Assembly: GCA_037445085.1 (NCBI GenBank) | Contig: JBBILG010000003.1 | Span: forward strand, 1 to 51,564 | DNA from: JBBILG01 sp037445085 | Lineage (GTDB): Bacteria; Pseudomonadota; Gammaproteobacteria; Burkholderiales; Methylophilaceae | Length of the DNA: 51,564 nucleotides | Direction of reading: 5' to 3' | Shown here: in pieces, positions 40,181 through 48,762 of the stretch | How the letters are laid out: each line of letters starts with the position of its first letter | How positions within the stretch are numbered: position 1 is the stretch's first letter | Made by a program: the position numbers and the translations under genes | Notes under the pieces: generated by a model | Database searches by the model: none | The model's input: only the letters and a program-made list of their open reading frames with translations | Told to the model about the DNA's origin: nothing

Positions 40181-41368
40181 TCATGGACGACGGCACAGCC
40201 GCCACAGCGCGGTGCGTTCGGCGTTGCGCGCCGCATGCAGCGGATCGGCGGGGTCGGCGGCCTTGGGGTGGCGCGGGGCGATTTCATCGCGGCCGGCCAC
40301 CGTGAGACCGGCGGCGGCGATGACGTCGAGCAGCTCGGCCCGCGTGCGCAGGCCCAGGTGTTCGGCCAGGTCGGAGAGGATGAGCCAGCCTTCGCCTTCC
40401 GGCGTCAGGTGTTCGGCCAGGCCGCGGAGGAAGCCCAGCAGCATGCGGCTGTCCGCGTCGTAGACCGCGCGTTCGACGGGCGAGACCGGCCGCGCCGGCA
40501 GCCAGGGCGGGTTGCATACCACCAGCGGTGCCCGTCCTGGCGGGAACAGGTCGGCCTCGACGATTTCCACCCGCTCCGCCAGGCCCAGCCGGGCGATGTT
40601 GTCGCGCGCGCAGGCGAGCGCGCGCGCATCCTGATCGGTGGCGATGACCCGCGCCACACCACGGCGCGCCAGCACGGCGGCCAGCACGCCGGTGCCGGTG
40701 CCGATGTCGAAGGCCAGCGAGGTTGCCGGCAGCGGCGCCCGTGCCACCAGATCGACGTACTCCCCGCGCACCGGTGAAAACACGCCGTAGTGGGGGTGGA
40801 TGCGTGCGCCCAGCGCCGGGATCATGACGCCCTGGCGGCGCCATTCGTGCGCGCCGATCAGGCCCAGCAGCTCGCGCAGCGACACCACGCTGTCGCGGCC
40901 CGTCGGTCCGTAGGCTTCCAGACAGGCTTCGCGCACCTCGGGCGCGCGCCGCAGCGGGATGCGGTAGTCGCGGTCCAGCGGCAGCAGCAGCCTGCCGAGG
41001 ATGCGCGCGCGCTGGCCCTGACGCTGGCGGTGCTGGTGGAAGGCATCCCGCCACGTCGGCGGTGGCGGCGTCTTGTGCGGCCGGTTTTCGAGGCGCCGCG
41101 CCAGTGCCTGCAGCAGCTGGCGCGCGTTGTGGTAATCGCCGCGCCACAGCAGGGCGGTGCCCTCACATGCGTGACGATAGGCGGCATCGGCGCGCAGCGT
41201 GTCGTCCGCGATCCGCACGCGCGCGGGCGGCGGTAACCCGGCCTCGGAGCGCCACAGCGCGGCGTGCGCCGCGCCGGCTTCCTGCCAGTGGAGGGTGGGG
41301 GCGGACGCGCCGCTGTCCGGTGGGCTGCTCAAGGCCGGCTTCGCCATGCGGGAAAATTGTCGCAGCAT
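40181..41368 (-). CDS. class I SAM-dependent methyltransferase (NPPW type)
   Basis: A 395-residue protein with a SAM-binding Rossmann domain from about residue 210: FDIGTGTGVLAAVLARRG (motif I), VIATDQDARALACARDN (motif II) and VVCNPPWLPARP, whose NPPW identifies an amine/amide N-methyltransferase such as PrmC- or RlmF/RlmG-like enzymes. The N-terminal 200 residues (RKTPPPPTWRDAF, RRAPEVREACLEAYGP) are not of PrmC type. Substrate unknown. Met8 (MAKPALSS) may be the true start. Divergent from tetR and upstream of pqqA on the same strand. Confidence 0.85.
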   Translation of the reverse strand: MLRQFSRMAKPALSSPPDSGASAPTLHWQEAGAAHAALWRSEAGLPPPARVRIADDTLRADAAYRHACEGTALLWRGDYHNARQLLQALARRLENRPHKTPPPPTWRDAFHQHRQRQGQRARILGRLLLPLDRDYRIPLRRAPEVREACLEAYGPTGRDSVVSLRELLGLIGAHEWRRQGVMIPALGARIHPHYGVFSPVRGEYVDLVARAPLPATSLAFDIGTGTGVLAAVLARRGVARVIATDQDARALACARDNIARLGLAERVEIVEADLFPPGRAPLVVCNPPWLPARPVSPVERAVYDADSRMLLGFLRGLAEHLTPEGEGWLILSDLAEHLGLRTRAELLDVIAAAGLTVAGRDEIAPRHPKAADPADPLHAARNAERTALWRLCRRP

Positions 41369-41413
41369 ACCGCGGTGACGCCCGCCTCACAACGGCGCGG
41401 TGTCCGGCAGCCA

Positions 41414-41431
41414 TTTGGTTATTCAACCAAA
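41414..41431. promoter_or_regulatory. TetR-type operator 1
   Basis: Palindrome TTTGGTT-ATTC-AACCAAA (perfect 7-bp arms), 53 bp upstream of the tetR ATG. A promoter with -35 TTGGTT (41415-41420) and -10 TAGCAT (41438-41443), 17 bp apart, overlaps it, so binding would block transcription. Confidence 0.75.
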
Positions 41432-41442
41432 CCGTGGTAGCA

Positions 41443-41460
41443 TTTGGTCGTTCAACCAAA
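41443..41460. promoter_or_regulatory. TetR-type operator 2
   Basis: Palindrome TTTGGTC-GTTC-AACCAAA, a second copy of the operator at 41414 with one changed base, starting 29 bp downstream. It begins at the last base of the putative -10, on the same DNA face to within a few degrees after nearly three helical turns. Confidence 0.75.
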
Positions 41461-41483
41461 CCCGGATTGTCCGCTCACCCCTC

Positions 41484-42101
41484 ATGAAAACGGATCAACC
41501 CCACGCTGCCGCCCCGCAAGACGGGCGCCCGGTGCGCGAGCGCCTGCTGGCCGCCGCCCTGGAGCTGGTGCGCACACAGGGCATGGCGGGGCTGCGCCAG
41601 GAACGCGTCGCCGCCGCCGCCGGGCTGCGCCAGAGTCACCTCACCTATTACTTCCCTACCCGCAAGGACCTGATCAAGGCCATCGTGCAGCAGATCCGCG
41701 ACGAAGTGATCGCGACCATGCACGCCGCCGTGCCCGCCGAAGGCGGCGGCGCGGAATCGCTGCGGCAGGTGCGGGAATTCTTCGCCGCCTGCGCCAGCCA
41801 GCCGCTGATGGCGCGGCTCATCCTCGCGCTGATGAACGCCGCGGACGAGGATCCTTCGCTGCGCGCATGGCTGAACGCATTCGACGAGGACATGCTGCAA
41901 CAGACGCACGCCATTTTCAACCGGCTCGGGCTGGAACCCGCGGAAGAGGATGTGGCGCTGTTCTTCGCCACCATGGTGGGGTTGTCCACCAAGAGTGCCC
42001 AGTTCGGCTCCGAAGAAGCCTACACCTGCGCCGGCAACCTGGCGCGCCACGCCGTCGACCGCCTAGTGCAGGCGGCGGGCGGGAAAGGAAGCGCCGCATG
42101 A
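41484..42101 (+). CDS. TetR-family repressor of the RND pump operon
   Basis: A 205-residue dimeric transcription regulator. The N-terminal HTH (VRERLLAAALELVRTQG ... SHLTYYFPTRKDLIKAIV, about residues 20-70) has the typical TetR recognition helix; the C-terminal ligand domain is helical. It starts at ATG 41484, because the upstream frame is the operator region. It lies 50 bp before the RND adaptor and downstream of two palindromic operators, so autoregulation together with control of the pump operon is very likely. Ligand unknown; antimicrobial or metabolite. Confidence 0.92.
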   Translation: MKTDQPHAAAPQDGRPVRERLLAAALELVRTQGMAGLRQERVAAAAGLRQSHLTYYFPTRKDLIKAIVQQIRDEVIATMHAAVPAEGGGAESLRQVREFFAACASQPLMARLILALMNAADEDPSLRAWLNAFDEDMLQQTHAIFNRLGLEPAEEDVALFFATMVGLSTKSAQFGSEEAYTCAGNLARHAVDRLVQAAGGKGSAA

Positions 42102-42151
42102 ACGGCCGCGCCGCGACAACTTCGCGCAAGGACAACAGGGAGACCCCGCCC

Positions 42152-43307
42152 ATGCAGTATCGCTCCGGCATGCCACGCCTTGACATTGCCCTGTCGCTCG
42201 CCGTCTCCCTCCTGTGGCGGCGAGCAGGAGGGCGCGCCGCCACCCGGGCCGCCTGCGGTCACGGTACTGCAGGTGCGGGCCGAAGCGGTGCCGCTCACCA
42301 GCGAGCTGCCGGGGCGCGCCGCGCCCTATCTGATTGCCGAAGTGCGTCCGCAGGTCGATGGCATCATCCGGGAGCGGCTGTTCACGGAAGGCAGCGAGGT
42401 CAAGGCCGGCCAACTGCTCTACCAGATCGACCCGGCACCCTATCAGGCCGCCTACGACAGCGCCGGTGCTGCGCTGGCTCGCGCCGAAGCGAGCGTTTAC
42501 TCCGAGCGTATGAGGGCCGAGCGTTACGCCGAGCTGGTCAAGATCGAGGCGGTGAGCAGGCAGGCCAACGACGAGGCCATCGCCGCCCTCCGGCAGGCCG
42601 AGGCCGAAGTCGCGGCGGCGCGGGCGGCTCTCGCCAAGGCGAAGATCGACCTCGACTACACCCGCGTCACCGCCCCGATCGGCGGCCGCACCGGCCGTTC
42701 CCTGGTCACGCCGGGAGCGCTGGTCACCGCCAACCAGGCCGAGGCACTGGTCACCGTGCGGCAGCTCGACCCCATCTATGTGGACGTGACCCAGTCCAGC
42801 GCCGAAATGCTCGCCCTGCGCCGTGATCTCGAATCCGGACGGCTGCAGCGCGGCAGGGGTGGCACGCTGCCGGTGCGGCTGATCCTGGAGGATGGCAGCG
42901 CCCATGTCGCCGAGGGCCGGCTCGCCTTCTCGGAAGTCTCGGTCGATCCAGGCACCGGCAGCGTCACCCTGCGCGCGGTGTTCCCCAACCCCGACGGCGT
43001 GCTGCTTCCCGGCATGTACGTGCGTGCGCAGCTCACCGCGGGCACGCTGGAGAATGCCATCCTGGTGCCGCATGCGGCGGTGATGCGTGATCCGCGCGGC
43101 AACGCCACGGTCATGGTGGTCGATGGCGAGGGCCGCGCGCAGTCGCGCATCATCGAGACCGCGCGGTCGCGCGGTGACCGCTGGGTGGTGACCGAGGGGC
43201 TGGTGTCCGGCGACCGCGTCATCGTCGAGGGCCTGCAGCGGGTGCGCCCCGGCATGCCGGTACAGGTGGCGGACGCGGCACCGCAAGCCGCCGCCGCGGG
43301 TGGCTGA
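42152..43307 (+). CDS. RND efflux membrane-fusion protein (adaptor), N-terminal frameshift
   Basis: Periplasmic AcrA/MexA-type adaptor of about 385 residues. The lipoprotein signal reads MQYRSGMPRLDIALSLAVSL in the frame starting at 42152 (ribosome site AGGGAG upstream) but the rest of the gene, beginning at CGGEQEGAPPPG with the expected lipidated Cys, is in another frame. The shift lies between about 42200 and 42216; a net -1 there would restore a normal lipobox. The remaining frame starts only from TTG at 42180. The hairpin AEVRPQVDGIIRERLFTEGSEV and beta-barrel (GTLENAILVPHAAVMRD) are intact. If the shift is real, secretion fails; it may instead be a sequencing error. Confidence 0.88.
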
Positions 43308-43318
43308 GGCGGACCGTC

Positions 43319-46300
43319 ATGGCCCATTTCTTCATCGACCGGCCCATTTTCGCGTGGGTCATCGCCATCGTCATCATGCTGGCGGGGGTGCTGTCCATCC
43401 TCACCCTGCCGATCTCGCAGTATCCGGCCATCGCGCCGCCCGCCATCGCCATCAACGCCAGCTATCCGGGCGCCTCGGCCAGGACGGTGGAGCATTCGGT
43501 CACCCAGGTCATCGAACAGAAGATGACCGGCCTGGACGGCCTGCTCTACATGAGCTCGTCCAGCGACGGCTTCGGCCGCGCCACCATCCTGCTGACCTTC
43601 AGCGCCGACACCAATCCGGACATCGCCCAGGTGCAGGTGCAGAACAAGTTGCAGAGCGCCATGCCCCTGCTGCCGCAGGAAGTGCAGCAGCAGGGCATCT
43701 CGGTGGTGAAGTCGGCGCGCAACTGGCTGATGGTGATCGGTTTCGTCTCCGAGGACGGCAAGATGGGCGGCTACGACCTGTCCGACTTTCTCGTCTCCAC
43801 GGTGCAGGATCAGCTCTCGCGCGTCACCGGCGCGGGCGAGGTGCAGGTGTTCGGCGCGCAGTACGCCATGCGGGTGTGGCTGGATCCAGCCAGGCTGGTC
43901 AATTTCGGGCTGACCGCGGCCGACGTCAAGGCGGCCATCCGCGCCCAGAATACCCAGGTTTCCGCCGGCCAACTGGGCGGCACGCCGGCGCTGCCGGGGC
44001 AGGGCTTTTCCGCCACCATCACGGCGCAGAGCCGGATGCAGACGGTGGAGGAATTCGAGCACATCCTGTTGCGCAGTGCCAGCACGGGTGGCGAAGTACG
44101 CCTGCGCGACGTCGCCCGCGTCGAGATCGGCGCCGAAAACTACGGTACCGTGGCGCGTTACAACGGCCGGCCCGCCGCCGGCATCGGGGTGAAGCTGGCG
44201 GCGGGCGCCAACGCGCTGCAAACCGCCGATGCGGTGCGCGCCAGGCTCACCGAGATGGAGCGCTATTACCCGGCCGGCGTGAAGGCGGTGGTGCCCTACG
44301 ACACCACGCCGTTCGTGCGCATTTCCATCATGAACGTGGTGCAGACGCTGGCCGAGGCCATCCTGCTGGTATTTTTGGTGATGTACCTGTTCCTGCAGAA
44401 CCTCCGCGCCACGCTGATTCCCACCATCGCCGTGCCGGTGGTGCTGCTTGGCACTTTCGGCGTGATGGCGGCTTTCGGCTACTCCATCAACACGCTGACC
44501 ATGTTCGGCCTGGTGCTGGCCATCGGCCTCCTGGTGGACGATGCCATCGTGGTGGTGGAAAACGTCGAGCGGGTGATGCGCGAGGAGGGCCTATCGCCCC
44601 GGGAGGCAACCCGGAAATCCATGCGCCAGATCACCGGCGCGCTGGTAGGCATCGGCCTGGTGCTGGCGGCGGTATTCGTGCCCATGGCTTTCTTCGGCGG
44701 CTCCACCGGCGTCATCTACCGCCAGTTCTCCATCACCGTCGCCGCCGCCATGGCGCTGTCGGTGCTGGTGGCCATCATCTTCACCCCGGCCCTGTGCGCC
44801 ACCATGCTCGAGCCGGTGGCCAAGGGCCACGGCCACGGGGAAAACAGTTGGTTCTCCGGCTTTTTCGCCTGGTTCAACCGCATGTTCGCGCGCAATGCGC
44901 AGCGCTACGAGACCGCGGTGGGCGGCATCCTGCGCCGCGGCGCGCGCTTCCTGGTCATCTATCTCGCCATCGTCGCCGTGCTGGGCGTGATGATCACGCG
45001 CATGCCGACCTCTTTTCTGCCGGACGAGGACCAGGGGGTGATGTTCAACCAGATCATGCTGCCGCCCGGCGCCACCCAGGAGCGCACCCTGGAAGTGCTG
45101 CACAAGGTGGAGAAGCATTTCCTGGAGAACGAGCAGGATACGGTGCGCTCCATCTTCACCGTGGCCGGCTTCAGTTTCGGCGGCGGCGGCCAGAACATGG
45201 GCATCGCCTTCGTCAACCTCAAGCACTGGAACGAGCGCCAGCGGCCCGGCATGCACGTGCAGGACGTCGCCGCGCGTGCCATGGCGGCCTACTCCAGAAT
45301 CCGCGAAGCCATGGTGTTCGCCTTCGTGCCACCGGCGGTGCTGGAGCTCGGCACCTCCACCGGCTTCAACGTGCAGCTGCAGGATCGCCTGGGTCTGGGC
45401 CACGACGCACTGATGGCGGCGCGCAACCAGTTCCTCGGCATGGCAGCGCAGGACAAGCGCCTCGTCGGGGTGCGCCCCAACGGCCAGGACGACACGCCGG
45501 AGTACCGGCTGGAGATCGACCACGCCAGGGCCGGCGCGCTGGGGGTGGCGGTGGCGGACATCAACGACACCCTGTCCACCGCCTGGGGCGGCAGCTACGT
45601 CAACGACTTCATCGACCGCGGCCGCGTCAAGAAGGTCTATGTGCAGGCCGACGCGCACGCGCGCATGACGCCGGAGGACCTCAACAAGTGGTATGTGCGC
45701 AATGTCGAGGGTGAAATGGTACCGTTCTCGGCTTTCGCCGCGGCGCGCTGGAGCTACGGCTCGCCACGTCTGGAGCGCTTCAACGGCCAGCCTTCCGTCG
45801 AGCTGCTGGGGCAGGCGGCGCCCGGCCTTTCCTCCGGGGATGCCATGCAGGCAGTGGAGGAGATCATCGCCAGGTTGCCGCCTGGCATCGGCCACGAGTG
45901 GTCCGGCACCTCCTATGAAGAGCGCCGCAGCGGCTCGCAGGCGCCGGTGCTGTATGCGCTGTCGTTGCTGGTGGTGTTCCTGTGCCTGGCCGCCCTCTAC
46001 GAGAGCTGGACCATCCCGTTCGCGGTGATGCTGGTGGTGCCGCTGGGCGTGCTCGGCGCCATCTTCGCCGCGACCGGCCGCGGGCTGTCCAACGACATCT
46101 ATTTCCAGGTCGGCCTGCTTGCCACCATCGGCCTGTCGGCCAAGAACGCCATCCTCATCGTCGAGTTCGCCAAGGCGCAGAGGGAGCAGGATGGCAAGGA
46201 GCTCGTCGCCGCCACGCTTGCCGCGGTGCGCATGCGGCTGCGGCCCATTCTGATGACCTCGCTCGCCTTCGGCTTCGGCGTGCTGCCGCTGGCGCTGGCG

Positions 46301-46465
46301 GATGGGGCCGGCTCCGGCGCGCAGAACGCCATCGGCACCGGCGTGCTGGGCGGCACCGTGGCCGCCACCCTGCTCGGCATCTTCTTCATCCCGCTGTTCT
46401 ACGTGGTCGTCGTGCGTATCTTCGGGCGTCGGCGCGGTGCCGCGGCCGCCAAGGAGTCCGCATGA
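43319..46465 (+). CDS. RND multidrug efflux permease (HAE1, AcrB/MexB-like)
   Basis: A 1048-residue proton-driven inner-membrane pump, normal length for AcrB. It starts MAHFFIDRPIFAWVIAIVI, and has twelve transmembrane helices and two large periplasmic loops (porter/docking). The proton-relay aspartates lie in LLVDDAIVVVENVERVM (near residues 406-407), and the conserved lysine is in the C-terminal half (GLSAKNAILIVEFAK). The interior AFGYSINTLTMFGLVLAIG and GGSTGVIYRQFSITVA are family blocks. It follows the adaptor by 11 bp and overlaps the outer-membrane factor by four. Exports hydrophobic drugs or toxicants; spectrum unknown. Confidence 0.97.
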   Translation: MAHFFIDRPIFAWVIAIVIMLAGVLSILTLPISQYPAIAPPAIAINASYPGASARTVEHSVTQVIEQKMTGLDGLLYMSSSSDGFGRATILLTFSADTNPDIAQVQVQNKLQSAMPLLPQEVQQQGISVVKSARNWLMVIGFVSEDGKMGGYDLSDFLVSTVQDQLSRVTGAGEVQVFGAQYAMRVWLDPARLVNFGLTAADVKAAIRAQNTQVSAGQLGGTPALPGQGFSATITAQSRMQTVEEFEHILLRSASTGGEVRLRDVARVEIGAENYGTVARYNGRPAAGIGVKLAAGANALQTADAVRARLTEMERYYPAGVKAVVPYDTTPFVRISIMNVVQTLAEAILLVFLVMYLFLQNLRATLIPTIAVPVVLLGTFGVMAAFGYSINTLTMFGLVLAIGLLVDDAIVVVENVERVMREEGLSPREATRKSMRQITGALVGIGLVLAAVFVPMAFFGGSTGVIYRQFSITVAAAMALSVLVAIIFTPALCATMLEPVAKGHGHGENSWFSGFFAWFNRMFARNAQRYETAVGGILRRGARFLVIYLAIVAVLGVMITRMPTSFLPDEDQGVMFNQIMLPPGATQERTLEVLHKVEKHFLENEQDTVRSIFTVAGFSFGGGGQNMGIAFVNLKHWNERQRPGMHVQDVAARAMAAYSRIREAMVFAFVPPAVLELGTSTGFNVQLQDRLGLGHDALMAARNQFLGMAAQDKRLVGVRPNGQDDTPEYRLEIDHARAGALGVAVADINDTLSTAWGGSYVNDFIDRGRVKKVYVQADAHARMTPEDLNKWYVRNVEGEMVPFSAFAAARWSYGSPRLERFNGQPSVELLGQAAPGLSSGDAMQAVEEIIARLPPGIGHEWSGTSYEERRSGSQAPVLYALSLLVVFLCLAALYESWTIPFAVMLVVPLGVLGAIFAATGRGLSNDIYFQVGLLATIGLSAKNAILIVEFAKAQREQDGKELVAATLAAVRMRLRPILMTSLAFGFGVLPLALADGAGSGAQNAIGTGVLGGTVAATLLGIFFIPLFYVVVVRIFGRRRGAAAAKESA

Positions 46466-47856
46466 AATACCAGTCCGGGCGCATCGTCGTGCTTGCCGCG
46501 CTGACCCTGGCGACGGGCTGTTCCTTCATTCCCGCACACCAGCGCCCGGCAGCACCGGTGCCCGAGACTTTCCCGCATGCCGGCACGACGGCCGCGACAC
46601 CGCTCGACGCCATTGCCTGGTGTGATTACTTCGCCGATGCCCGGTTGCGCGAGGCCATCGCGCTGGCGCTGGAAAACAACCGCGACCTGCGCGTGGCGGC
46701 GCTCAACATCGAGCGCGCGCGTGCCCGGCACCGTATCCGACATGCCGACCTATTCCCGCGCGTGGGGGCGACGGCCAGCCAGAACGCGCAGCACCTGCCG
46801 GCCGACCTCGCCAGTGGCGAGGCGGATACCGATCGCCAGTACTCCGCCACCATCGGCTTCTCCGCCTATGAACTGGATTTCTTCGGCCGCATCCGCAGTC
46901 TTGATGCGCAGGCGCTGGAGCTTTATCTGGCAACCGGGGAAGCACGCCGCAGTGCGCAGATCAGTCTGGTGGCCGAAGTCGCCGGCGCATGGCTGACGCT
47001 GGCCGCCGAACGTGAACGTCTCACCCTGGCGCAGCGCACCCTAGAGACGCGCAGGCAGTCGCACGAACTAATCCGCCGCAGCCGGGAAGTGGGCGCCGGC
47101 TCGGCGCTCGACCTCCGCCAGGCAGAGACGCTGCTGGAAGTCGCCCGTGCCGAGGTGGCCGCCTCCAGTGCACGAGCGGCGCAGGCCGGGCATGCGCTGA
47201 CGCTGCTGGCGGGTACCCCGGTGCCGGCCGAGCTGCTGCCGCAGGAGCTGACCGGCCATGTCAGCGCGGTGACGGAAGTCCCCGCCGGCCTGCCTTCCGA
47301 AGTGCTCGCCCGCCGTCCAGACATCCTGCAGGCCGAGCATGCCTTGCGCGCCGCCAACGCCAACATCGGCGCGGCGCGCGCGGCTTTTTTTCCCAGCGTC
47401 ACGCTCACCGCTGCGGCGGGGCTGGCCAGCGGCGCGCTGAGCGGGCTGTTCGCCGGCGGCGCCGGCACCTGGAGCTTCACGCCGCAGGTGCGCCTGCCCA
47501 TCTTCGAAGCCGGCCGTCTCGACGCCAATCTGCAAGTGGCCAGGGTGGAGCGCGAGATCGGTGTCGCGCGTTACGAGCAGGCCATCCAGGGTGCCTTCCG
47601 CGAGGTCGCCGACGCCCTGGCCGAACGCGCTACCCTGGGCGAGCGGCTGGACGCGCAGCGGCGGCTGGTGGAGGCCAGCGCCGACAGCCTGCGCCTGTCC
47701 AAGGCGCGCTATCGCGCCGGCGTCGATAGCTACCTGGGCCTGCTGGACGCGCAGCGCACTCTTTTTGGCGCAGAACAGGGCCTGATCGATGTGCGTCTGG
47801 CCGACGCCCTCAACCGCGTCACTCTGTACAAGGTATTGGGCGGCGGCTGGCAGTAG
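46462..47856 (+). CDS. outer-membrane efflux factor (OprM/NodT type)
   Basis: A 464-residue TolC-fold lipoprotein. The signal MKYQSGRIVVLAALTLATGC ends in the lipobox LATGC (Cys20). The family repeat patterns are LAEAIALALENNRDLR-like at the start, YELDFFGRIRSLDA, LARRPDILQAEHALRAANANIGAARAAFFP, and DSYLGLLDAQRTLF near the end. It completes the tripartite adaptor-pump-channel complex and overlaps the pump by ATGA. Starts at 46462 after AAGGAG. Downstream is a repeat relic, so it is probably the end of the operon. Confidence 0.96.
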   Translation: MKYQSGRIVVLAALTLATGCSFIPAHQRPAAPVPETFPHAGTTAATPLDAIAWCDYFADARLREAIALALENNRDLRVAALNIERARARHRIRHADLFPRVGATASQNAQHLPADLASGEADTDRQYSATIGFSAYELDFFGRIRSLDAQALELYLATGEARRSAQISLVAEVAGAWLTLAAERERLTLAQRTLETRRQSHELIRRSREVGAGSALDLRQAETLLEVARAEVAASSARAAQAGHALTLLAGTPVPAELLPQELTGHVSAVTEVPAGLPSEVLARRPDILQAEHALRAANANIGAARAAFFPSVTLTAAAGLASGALSGLFAGGAGTWSFTPQVRLPIFEAGRLDANLQVARVEREIGVARYEQAIQGAFREVADALAERATLGERLDAQRRLVEASADSLRLSKARYRAGVDSYLGLLDAQRTLFGAEQGLIDVRLADALNRVTLYKVLGGGWQ

Positions 47857-47869
47857 GGGCGCGCTGAAT

Positions 47870-47944
47870 AAGAGCCCGTTTCGTTAGGGAAGCCCTGAAC
47901 AAGTGGCTGCGCGGGCGAATCGCTGCGTTGCGCGGTGCTTGTTC
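47870..47944. repeat. palindromic repeat relic after the efflux operon
   Basis: AAGAGCCCGTTTCGTTAGG at 47870-47888 matches the left end of the 33488/38204 repeat with only four transitions. A hairpin then follows, with arms GAACAAGTGGCTGCGCG (47897-47913) and GCGCGGTGCTTGTTC ending at 47944. I take it for a truncated or different repeat with a shared end. Confidence 0.5.
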
Positions 47945-48155
47945 TCTTGCCTGTTGATCTGACCCGGTCGCTGTGCGCCGGGTGTCTTGCGTCCCATCCC
48001 GCTCGGGGTTTTCTTCGGCATTCCTCTCGTTGTCGGCCGGCGCGCGGCGGACCGCGGGGGTTTCCTTCACGTGCAGTTGGCGCTATCGTGTAGCCGGCGA
48101 GATCGCCCTGTGCATGCCGCATCGTCTTCCATGTCCAGCCTACGGGAGCAACCAC

Positions 48156-48323
48156 ATGAACCTCGAACTCAGCGAAACCGAAGCCCGCATTCTGCGCAAG
48201 ACCCTGGAGGGCTGTCTCTCCGAGTTGCGCAAGGAAATCGTCAAGACGGAAAAACACGAGTGGCGGGTGGCGCTGCACCGAGAGGAAGACGCCCTCAAGG
48301 CCATCCTGAACCGGCTGGACTGA
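48156..48323 (+). CDS. small helical protein (55 aa)
   Basis: A 55-residue, charged protein starting MNLELSETEARILRKTLE, predicted to be almost wholly helical with two segments rich in Leu and Glu. Similar small proteins occur widely in proteobacteria, often annotated as hypothetical. A GGGAG ribosome site precedes the ATG. It stands alone between the efflux operon and the Fur-type locus. A strong GC hairpin follows the stop. Confidence 0.8.
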   Translation: MNLELSETEARILRKTLEGCLSELRKEIVKTEKHEWRVALHREEDALKAILNRLD

Positions 48324-48328
48324 TGGCG

Positions 48329-48350
48329 GGCGTGGCACCGCCGCCACGCC
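48329..48350 (+). terminator. possible GC hairpin terminator after the 55-aa gene
   Basis: GGCGTGGC-ACCGCC-GCCACGCC forms a perfect 8-bp stem five bases past the stop. No T-run follows, so it might terminate with Rho or only protect the RNA. Confidence 0.4.
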
Positions 48351-48441
48351 ACCCCTGACCCCAGATCGGCGGCCCGGTCGCCGCAGGCCGCTCCCTGATG
48401 GCCACGCCGCGGGCGATGGTAGCGGCCAGTCATGGCGGCAC

Positions 48442-48483
48442 TTGACAATGTGAGCATCACAAATGAGAATGAGTATCATTTGT
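48442..48483 (+). promoter_or_regulatory. promoter with overlapping Fur box
   Basis: The -35 is TTGACA (48442-48447), then 17 bp, then -10 GAGAAT (48465-48470). A Fur-like site GAGAATGAGTATCATTTGT (48465-48483) covers the -10, matching 13 of 19 consensus positions. Iron-bound Fur would block transcription of the gene at 48497. Confidence 0.7.
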
Positions 48484-48496
48484 TAAGGATGCTCCC

Positions 48497-48760
48497 ATGT
48501 GCCCGAACGTGAATGGCATGACTGCCGCAGCCGCCCATGAGCATGCATTGGTGGCACTCATCCTGCTGCTGGACGGACGTGCCGCGATGGCGGCCGGCAG
48601 CCTGCCCGATCCCAGAAGCTGCAGCCGGATCGCGCTGCACCTGCGCGCACTGGCCGGCCGCGACGACATGCCCGAAACCCTGCGCGATACCTGCGAAGCG
48701 CTTTGCGAAGCGTGGTCGGACCGGTTGCGGGAGCAGCTGGCGACGCCGGGGCGGGAATAG
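48497..48760 (+). CDS. hypothetical protein of a Fur-controlled locus (87 aa)
   Basis: A short, helical, acidic protein of 87 residues (MCPNVNGMTAAAAHEH ... CEAWSDRLREQLATPGRE) with a middle segment rich in Ala and Leu. No recognisable family. The start lies 14 bp past the Fur-box-bearing promoter and ATG follows AAGGATGCTCCC. The stop is two bases before the next ATG, so the pair is certainly cotranscribed. It has three Cys, two of them in the latter half. Confidence 0.72.
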   Translation: MCPNVNGMTAAAAHEHALVALILLLDGRAAMAAGSLPDPRSCSRIALHLRALAGRDDMPETLRDTCEALCEAWSDRLREQLATPGRE

Positions 48761-48762
48761 CC

